NCBI GenBank assembly: GCA_964643355.1
Contig: CAZXPW010000012.1
Coordinates: forward strand, 1 to 64,000
Reading direction: 5' to 3'
Source: FEN-1350 sp964643355
Lineage (GTDB): Bacteria; Planctomycetota; Phycisphaerae; Sedimentisphaerales; Anaerohalosphaeraceae
Length of the DNA: 64,000 nucleotides
The notes beneath the pieces are model-generated. The model was not told the origin of the DNA, made no database searches, and was given only the letters and a program-made list of their open reading frames with translations. Shown one piece after another: positions 58,123-64,000 of this stretch. Each line of letters opens with the position of its first letter. The first letter of the stretch is position 1. The position numbers were made by a program, and so were the translations under genes.

Positions 58123-60384
58123 ATGGTCCGGATTGGTTCGGCGATAATTTGTTTCGTCTGTCTGGTGGCAGCCGCCGCTCTTTCCGGAGCGGCTGAGGCA
58201 ACGGACGATTTGCGATGGGTGGAATCGGCCGGGCAACGCATTCGTCAAGCGGCGGACGCTTATCTTCGCGATACGGCCCGGGCGCGATTTGCATACGAGT
58301 ACACGGGGCGATTTCTCGACGAAGACGACCAACGAATTTTGCTGGAGCGAAGCCGACTGCTCCGCGACGCATTGGCGCCGATTCTTCAACAACAAAAAGA
58401 ACGGCTCAACGCGATGGAACAATACAACGGGGCCGATTGGGATGATGTATATGGTCGAACGGGTTTGTGGAGACGGCTGCGATCCGACTGGCTTTCGGGG
58501 AATTGGTGGATGGCCCAGTCGGATTACTATGCCGCGATGGCTTCCTCCGGGTCGCAGCGAGAGACGGTGTGCCGGCAACTCCTCAAACAAAGTCAAGACG
58601 AGGAAGGGCCCTTCGTCGGTCCGGCGGGACGAGTCCTGCGGGCGAGAGTTTTGGCTCTGATGGGTCAAACGGATCCTGCCGCCAAAACGGAGGCGTTTGA
58701 TCTGCTTAGTCCGCTTCTTGCCGACGGTTCCCCTGCGATTCCGGACCCGGTCCGGTTGTCGGCGATGATTACCTATTATTCCCTGAAAGGGAGTATCCAA
58801 CCGAACCAGGTTCAATCGCTGGCGGCGCTCTGTCGCAAGGAGTCCTGCGCGGATCAATTCGAGTTGCGATTATCGGCGGGATTTCTCGAGCTGCGGTTGA
58901 CATCCGAAACGATGACGATCCTTTCGGAGTTGCCGGCTTCCTCGTCGGCGCGATCGTTTGCCGGATCGATTCTGCTGGCCGAGTTGAAGGACTCGTTTCA
59001 ACGGGGACAATTGGGACGGGAGACTTTGTCGCGTCGACCGCTTGCCGCGATTCGTCTGGCTGTAGAAGCGGCCGAGGCGGGGGGGCCGCAGCAATACCGC
59101 GACTTGCTGGCCGAACTGAGCGCGATTCCGGCTTTTTCCAGGCCGCAGATTGACTATGTCGCCGCAAGGGCCTGGCAGGAGCATTCGCCGGTTCGAGCGA
59201 TGGAGTATTATCTGCGTTGTTCCGCCGAACAACTTCGGCAGCCGGACGCCCATCTTTCGATCGATCCATTGACCCTGGCGGAACAAGCGGCCCGGGTGGC
59301 TCTTGGGGTTTTTCAGAAAGAGCCGGCCAAGGCGGGCACAGTCGAACCGGCGATTCGTTGGTATTGCGGGATTGCCGGGCCGAAGACGGATCCGGCTATC
59401 CAATACGGATTTGTGTCGGTGCTTCGGGGCTGCGGCAAAGGTTCGGAGGCCGATGGGTTGCTCGAACGGATCTGTCGGGAGGAGGGACCCTATCGGAATG
59501 CCGCCCGGCTGGACCGGATCGTGCTGGGTCTGCAAGGCCGGGGTGATTCGGCGAAGGCGGGAATAAAGGCCGCGGAAGAATTGACGCAACTGATGGAGAG
59601 TATCCCGGCCCATTTTGCCGAATTGGATGGGCGAGTAAAGGCGGATGCTTGTCATCTTCTTTGTCGGTTGTTATTGGAAAGCGGCGAACCGGCCAATGCC
59701 CAGAAGGCGCTGGTGTTGCTGGAACAGAATCCCGGTCTGGAGCGTCGTCGAGCCGCACCGCTTTGGGCCTGTGCCTTGCGGCTTCTTGATCGGCCGGTCG
59801 AGGCGATACGGGTGTTGGCGGCCGCGGCGGCGCCCCAGGATTGCAATTCCGTCGGCGAAGCGACGCTGAGTTTGTCGGCCGCGATGGAGCGGGTAGAAGA
59901 ATATGAGGATCTGTCAACCTTCGGAGGATTTGTGGCCGATAGCGACGCGGTGTCGGAGTATGTGTTTCGCTGTGCGCCGGCGGAACTCCGTGGACACGCC
60001 GCGCTTCTTCGCGCGGAGGTTCTCAGCATGGCGGTCGATCCCGAGAAACATGCGGAGGCCTGGCGAATCCTGGAAGAGATTGCAGCGGGAAAAGAACCAG
60101 CCGATCTGGACTGGATTCGATGTCGGGCGCGGTTGCAGGAAAGCCGGGGCGAATTTGCCTCTGCGGTGAAACTGTGGACGCAGATCGCCGATTCCCTTCG
60201 AACCCATACGGGCCAATCGCCGCAGCCCGCATGGTGGCAAGCACGATATCGCGCCCTGCGATGCTTTGCCCGGCTGCCGGAGTCCAAGGCCGCCGATATC
60301 GAACACGCCGTGCAGGTTTTGCTCAGCACTCATGGTCCGGCTCCGGCGCCGTGGGATCAGAAACTACGCATGCTGGCGCGGTAA
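58123..60384 (+). CDS. large exported helical-repeat protein of unknown function
   Basis: A 753-aa protein: signal peptide (to about residue 25), then helices throughout that form repeats like TPRs (for example LPEACHLLCRLLLESGEPANAQKAL-type units about every 34-40 residues), without known catalytic motifs. Sits 19 bp after exbD and may cooperate with it at the inner face of the outer membrane. ATG at 58123. The function cannot be derived from sequence. Confidence 0.7.
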   Translation: MVRIGSAIICFVCLVAAAALSGAAEATDDLRWVESAGQRIRQAADAYLRDTARARFAYEYTGRFLDEDDQRILLERSRLLRDALAPILQQQKERLNAMEQYNGADWDDVYGRTGLWRRLRSDWLSGNWWMAQSDYYAAMASSGSQRETVCRQLLKQSQDEEGPFVGPAGRVLRARVLALMGQTDPAAKTEAFDLLSPLLADGSPAIPDPVRLSAMITYYSLKGSIQPNQVQSLAALCRKESCADQFELRLSAGFLELRLTSETMTILSELPASSSARSFAGSILLAELKDSFQRGQLGRETLSRRPLAAIRLAVEAAEAGGPQQYRDLLAELSAIPAFSRPQIDYVAARAWQEHSPVRAMEYYLRCSAEQLRQPDAHLSIDPLTLAEQAARVALGVFQKEPAKAGTVEPAIRWYCGIAGPKTDPAIQYGFVSVLRGCGKGSEADGLLERICREEGPYRNAARLDRIVLGLQGRGDSAKAGIKAAEELTQLMESIPAHFAELDGRVKADACHLLCRLLLESGEPANAQKALVLLEQNPGLERRRAAPLWACALRLLDRPVEAIRVLAAAAAPQDCNSVGEATLSLSAAMERVEEYEDLSTFGGFVADSDAVSEYVFRCAPAELRGHAALLRAEVLSMAVDPEKHAEAWRILEEIAAGKEPADLDWIRCRARLQESRGEFASAVKLWTQIADSLRTHTGQSPQPAWWQARYRALRCFARLPESKAADIEHAVQVLLSTHGPAPAPWDQKLRMLAR

Positions 60385-60389
60385 TCGAA

Positions 60390-61664
60390 TTACGGATTTT
60401 GGGCGAGGAGTTGTTCGAGGCGCCGAATGCTCTGGATCGTCGAACGGACGGTGTGGTAGTTGATCTTCCACGAGTGGCTCATATGTGTCCAGATGGGTTT
60501 GCTTCCGTCGCGGTTCATTAGTGGCCACCACTCGCCGACGCCGTGGTGGATCATCTTGTCGTGAACGAAGCGATGGACATTCCAGTAGTCGTTCCAGTAT
60601 TGCGGTCCCAGCCGCAGCGTCGCATCCAACAGAGCGATCAGGGATTCGGCCTGCTGCCAGAATTCCTTTTCCAGGTCCCATGCCGGGCCGGCATGCGAGC
60701 CCTCGACGAATACCCCGCCATACTCGCGGTCGATGCCGAATCGAACCGCATGTTCAACGATTTTGCGGATCGTATCTTCGTATTTGCTCATCGGTTCGCC
60801 AAGGATATCCAGAGCGTGCAAGAGCAGCCAGACCAGTTCGAGGTTGTGGCCATAGGAAGTATTGTCGGTGGGGTTGGCCTTTTTCTCGCCGCCGGCGAAG
60901 CGGTCCCAACCCCAGATGATGTCGAACTTAATTTGTGGAGCCACCGACCAGTCCGCCCAGAACTGCGGGACTCCCGTGCGGCTTTGCGGATGCAGAATTT
61001 TTTGCATCAACAGGCCGATGACCTCCAAAAGTTTTCGCCGATGCACTTGTCTTCGGCTGCATTCATACAGCGTCGTGAACGCCTCCATCAGGTGCATGTG
61101 AGCGTCCAGGGTTTTGCGGTCACCGCCGGCAGACCCGGGGCCGCATAGTGTCCAGTCGCGATCGAACATCTCAAAATAGCCGCCGTAGAGGGTGTCGGCC
61201 GCGTGGGTTTGCAGCAACTCAAAGGTCCGATTGGCGTGGTTCAGGCCGCGCGGATCGCCGGTAGCCAGGGTATATTCGGACAATGCGTAGATCGCAAAGC
61301 TCTGGCCGTACACGACCTTCTTGTCGATAGTGACTTTGCCTTGGCGATCGGTCATCCAATAGAAACCGCCGTAATCCTTATCCCACATCCGGTTGATCAG
61401 ATAGTCGGCGCCGTGGCGGGCGAACTCGGCGCACTTACCGCCGCCATAACCGGCGCGATGGGCCGCCGAAAAGGTGTAGGTGCAACGGGTCTGGGCGATC
61501 AGCGACTTGGCGTCCTCGCCGGTGTCGTTGCCATCCTTGTCGAATTGCGTGATAAATCCACCGCATTTGTCGTCTTTACAGCGTTTGAGCCAAAACGGCA
61601 ACAACTCCTGATTCAAGTGCTTCTTTGCTTCTTCCAGACATTGGACGATCTGTTGGCGATCCAT
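60390..61664 (-). CDS. AGE-family sugar 2-epimerase (cellobiose 2-epimerase-like)
   Basis: A 424-aa alpha6/alpha6-barrel protein of the N-acylglucosamine/cellobiose 2-epimerase family: RCTYTFSAAHRAGYGGG, YGGFYWMTDRQGK, TLDAHMHLMEAFTTLYE and the YGHNLELVWLLLHAL segment with paired His residues. It may turn mannosyl- or glucosyl-disaccharides into their epimers. GAGGAG precedes the ATG at 61664. Same strand as the GH36 gene 72 bp upstream, so probably one operon; its stop is 6 bp from that of the repeat protein. Confidence 0.85.
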   Translation of the reverse strand: MDRQQIVQCLEEAKKHLNQELLPFWLKRCKDDKCGGFITQFDKDGNDTGEDAKSLIAQTRCTYTFSAAHRAGYGGGKCAEFARHGADYLINRMWDKDYGGFYWMTDRQGKVTIDKKVVYGQSFAIYALSEYTLATGDPRGLNHANRTFELLQTHAADTLYGGYFEMFDRDWTLCGPGSAGGDRKTLDAHMHLMEAFTTLYECSRRQVHRRKLLEVIGLLMQKILHPQSRTGVPQFWADWSVAPQIKFDIIWGWDRFAGGEKKANPTDNTSYGHNLELVWLLLHALDILGEPMSKYEDTIRKIVEHAVRFGIDREYGGVFVEGSHAGPAWDLEKEFWQQAESLIALLDATLRLGPQYWNDYWNVHRFVHDKMIHHGVGEWWPLMNRDGSKPIWTHMSHSWKINYHTVRSTIQSIRRLEQLLAQNP

Positions 61665-61735
61665 ACGCGCTCCTCAATCAATACATGTCGATTGTTCGCG
61701 AAAGTCACAAGCAGTCGAGATCCGATTGATTCGAT

Positions 61736-63706
61736 TCATCCGTCTTTCTTTTGATAATACACGATCACCGAGCCGGGGGCGTCGGGAATTTGCACTTTAA
61801 AAACCGCCAGTTCTTTGCCTTTTGCCACCTGCCGTTTATCCAATCCCTCCAACGAGACTTCATACTCGGTTTCAGGATTGAGACCCTTCAGCGCGACGGC
61901 TTTTTCCGGCTCGGGATTCTTTTCCCGGCGGAACAGGACCGCCATCCCGCTGTCTTTGTCGCCACGATGGAACTGGTAGCCGAACCAGAGGTTGTTGTCC
62001 GGCTTGTGGGGAAAGAGGGGATAAAAATCGCCCAGCATATACGGCCGGACTTTTTCATAGACCGCCACGGTTTGTTTGAGCGCCGGCTCGTACGCCGTCG
62101 TGGTGATGCCCGGTACCAAGATATTACCCGGCGTCATCGCGCTTCGGAAGGCATACGACGGCTCCAGGCCAAAGGAGGCGCAACCGTGCAGCGGAACCCA
62201 CCGGAACAGTCCGGCGTTTTGCAGTTGCTCGGCGTCGGCTTTAGGGCCGTAACACTGCATGTCGCTGTGCCACAGCGGCAAGCCGTAACGGCAACTGTCG
62301 ATGTCAATGCGCCGACCCCCGCCGGCACAATTATCGATGATCAGGCCCGGATGGCGGCTTTGCAAATCCTCCCACATGGCATAGAGCCCTGAGATATATC
62401 CGATTTCCACCATTCCCTGCCGGTCCGGCGGCTCGTTCTGCCGCCAGAAATCCAGGGGCTCGATATTGAAATCCCACCGCATCCAGTTCAGTTGGGCGGC
62501 GGTAACCTGAATGTCGATATAATCCGTCAGCCATTTGCGCGCCGCCGGGTCGTTGAGGGCGAAGAGTTGTTTGGCGCCGTTTCGGGCCAACAGAAATTCC
62601 GGGTGCTCATTGAAGATCCGCGTATCCGGTTGGACGCGCTCCGGCTCGAACCACAAGAGATAGCCGATCCCGGCCGCATGTGCGGCATCGCCGATGGGCT
62701 TGAGGCCTCGCGGATACCTGGCCAGATCCGGCTCCCAGGTGCCCGTGCCCTCGGGAAATCCCTTAGGGTACCATTGCTGCGGGTCCATGTCCGACCAGAA
62801 GACTTCAATACCGCAGCGAGCGTAAAAGGGCATCACGCGGATATGGGGGCCTTCGTAGGTCCCGTCCGGATCGGTTTCGGCGACGCTGGCGCAGATCGGC
62901 GGCAGGACCAGTTCACCCTTACGCCGGGGAAAGACATGCGACAGCATAAACTGACGCAGCAGGTTGTTCCCCTTTTGCGGGTCGTCGCCTTTCCATTTGA
63001 TCGTGACGATGCGCGGAACTCGAATCGTCTCCCCCGGCTGCAGTTTGAAATGCGCGGTCTGCAGGCCGGCTCGAATGGATAGCATTCCATCGGAGTTCCT
63101 TTCGAATTCCGCCTGCCACTGCCCGGACCAGCCAATGGCGATGATCATGCCACCATCTTTTCCCTGGAGATTGAAGAAGGGCAGATACGGATCGGACGAA
63201 CGGCCGGCCCGCGGGCTGAAGACCGCTTTTTCCCCCGGCCGCAATTCTTTGCTCTGCGGGGCAAAACTGTCGGCGCTGTTGTGGTCGCCCAACGCAAAAT
63301 GCAGGATAAAGGGGTCCGAGGGGGAAGCGGCCATCCGCAGATTTAGACAGCGAATCTCGTCGATGATCCCTGTATCCTGGTCTCCTCGATTGGCAAACCA
63401 GATCAGCCATTGGCGCGCGGAAAATCGCGGATACTCCACAATCTCGCATTTGACCGATAGAGTTGTCTTGGGATCGCTGAAGTTGGCGATCGTTTGCAGA
63501 CGGTTGTCATCCAGCGATTTCTGTTGTCGAATGACGGACCAGTCGGCCCGGATCTTTTCGAAGGGTTGTTCGGCATACCGGAAAGAAAAAGACGGCAGAT
63601 CCTCTTTTTGTCCCATTGATGGGTCACCGGCACTGCTGACGGATCCGCGGACAAACAGCAGGTAACTTAGGCAAAAGAAGGTCCAGAATAGAATTTTATG
63701 CTTCAT
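61736..63706 (-). CDS. exported GH36-like alpha-galactosidase (second copy)
   Basis: A 656-aa protein: signal peptide (to about residue 26), N-terminal sandwich (about 40-270), and the GH36/melibiase barrel. The nucleophile Asp is in MRWDFNIEP (about 410), the acid/base Asp in DNCAGGGRR (about 457), and FWSDMDPQQWYP and LLWFEPERV match the first GH36 gene. It lacks the NPCBM domain of that gene. It should remove alpha-linked galactose (or related sugars). ATG at 63706 with AAGGAC upstream. Confidence 0.88.
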   Translation of the reverse strand: MKHKILFWTFFCLSYLLFVRGSVSSAGDPSMGQKEDLPSFSFRYAEQPFEKIRADWSVIRQQKSLDDNRLQTIANFSDPKTTLSVKCEIVEYPRFSARQWLIWFANRGDQDTGIIDEIRCLNLRMAASPSDPFILHFALGDHNSADSFAPQSKELRPGEKAVFSPRAGRSSDPYLPFFNLQGKDGGMIIAIGWSGQWQAEFERNSDGMLSIRAGLQTAHFKLQPGETIRVPRIVTIKWKGDDPQKGNNLLRQFMLSHVFPRRKGELVLPPICASVAETDPDGTYEGPHIRVMPFYARCGIEVFWSDMDPQQWYPKGFPEGTGTWEPDLARYPRGLKPIGDAAHAAGIGYLLWFEPERVQPDTRIFNEHPEFLLARNGAKQLFALNDPAARKWLTDYIDIQVTAAQLNWMRWDFNIEPLDFWRQNEPPDRQGMVEIGYISGLYAMWEDLQSRHPGLIIDNCAGGGRRIDIDSCRYGLPLWHSDMQCYGPKADAEQLQNAGLFRWVPLHGCASFGLEPSYAFRSAMTPGNILVPGITTTAYEPALKQTVAVYEKVRPYMLGDFYPLFPHKPDNNLWFGYQFHRGDKDSGMAVLFRREKNPEPEKAVALKGLNPETEYEVSLEGLDKRQVAKGKELAVFKVQIPDAPGSVIVYYQKKDG

Positions 63707-63906
63707 CGTTTTGTCCTTCGGTGAAAATGAAAACAAATCCCTTTATTTGATTCCACCCGCTTCATTGAGATTCCGATCCTTCGAAGTCATCAACCGAGGC
63801 CAAATAGTTGAAAACAACATACCCTTTCATTGTGTAGCATCGTCTATGGTGCATCTATAGGGATTCCCACTTCAGCAGGAAAATTCAGATGTCTGTCTTC
63901 GATTGA

Positions 63907-64000
63907 TCAGGCCAGGGCCTCTTGGCAGAACTGCACGCACTTGCCCACTTCCGCGATCGGGTTGGAGTTCTTGGGCACCTGGTATTCCAGTTCGATATCC
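63907..64000 (-). CDS. 3' end of a gene leaving the window, possibly a sugar isomerase
   Basis: The last 30 residues of a frame that runs out of the window, ending in IAEVGKCVQFCQEALA. It stands upstream of the GH36 and epimerase genes on the same strand, so it might share their operon. A TIM-barrel sugar isomerase is a guess from the ending; too little is visible to be sure. The 200-bp gap to the GH36 start holds nothing recognised. Confidence 0.4.
   Translation of the reverse strand, partial: DIELEYQVPKNSNPIAEVGKCVQFCQEALA

Noticed and set aside
1..64000. Alternative genetic code with TAG as sense
   Set aside because: TAG ends the DUF1080 gene and the PEP-CTERM gene at the positions expected for those families, so two interrupted frames do not support reassignment.
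1..64000. tRNA or rRNA genes
   Set aside because: No cloverleaf with a GGTTCGAATCC-like T arm and no rRNA-like conserved stretch were seen by eye; a dedicated scan was not possible.

Overview
The window looks like one contiguous piece of a Planctomycetota chromosome, most likely class Phycisphaerae. This is inferred from gene content only: a pseudopilin with the C-terminal H-X9-DG signature, a DUF1080 protein, DUF2961/GH172 and DUF4832 proteins, a DUF3472-GH16 fusion, a PEP-CTERM protein, and the secG-yicC-gmk-rpoZ-coaC-coaB housekeeping block. There are no rRNA or tRNA genes to confirm it. I saw no CRISPR array, prophage or integron.

Layout. 1-6.5 kb: secreted and surface functions (pseudopilin, DUF1080 protein, a GH36 alpha-galactosidase convergent with a GH26 mannanase-like enzyme), interrupted at 2.15-2.79 kb by a small REP-associated Y1 transposase (RAYT) bracketed by inverted palindromes. 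6.7-10.5 kb: a single-chain type IIG restriction-modification enzyme whose reading frame carries an array of the same kind of palindromes; a related copy lies downstream. 10.5-18 kb: CstA, a PEP-CTERM protein, a large SGNH-TPR protein, DUF72 and MarC proteins. 18-25.8 kb: an MprF-like gene interrupted by an amber codon, a coiled-coil exported protein, a HAD/CYTH pair, a DUF3472-GH16 protein and a rhomboid-TPR protease. 25.9-31.6 kb: an SH3 protein, then an operon of two lipoproteins, HIT, dgt and pgpA. 31.7-36.9 kb: a Tat-exported aldo/keto reductase divergent from ilvD, then an ORF6N gene next to a zeta-toxin-like gene, with dispersed 27-bp palindromes. 36.9-43.8 kb: a GH172 protein, a membrane beta-propeller-like protein, pgsA-rimO and a DUF4832 protein. 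43.8-49.3 kb: an operon pheA-tpiA-secG-yicC-gmk-rpoZ-coaC-coaB. 49.6-54.5 kb: a DUF401 transporter, a cyclophilin-like/C-type-lectin membrane protein and dprA. 54.5-60.4 kb: an untranslated region with a promoter-like site and a terminator, then a four-subunit 2-oxoacid:ferredoxin oxidoreductase, ExbD and a periplasmic repeat protein. 60.4-64 kb: an AGE-family sugar epimerase, a second GH36 enzyme and the end of a gene leaving the window.

Together the genes suggest a heterotroph that degrades galactomannan-, glucan- and arabinan-like polysaccharides outside the cytoplasm (GH36 x2, GH26, GH16, GH172, AGE epimerase) and has ferredoxin-linked oxoacid metabolism, pointing to at least partly anaerobic life. 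Phosphatidylglycerol synthesis and modification is represented by pgsA, pgpA and mprF.

The most unusual signals are the RAYT with its palindromes and their in-frame insertion into the restriction enzyme, the base-composition mosaic of that enzyme, the self-matching palindromes in and upstream of the ORF6N gene, and two reading frames broken by a single in-frame TAG. All statements rest on reading the sequence; no database search or folding program was run. Promoter calls are by eye and tentative.
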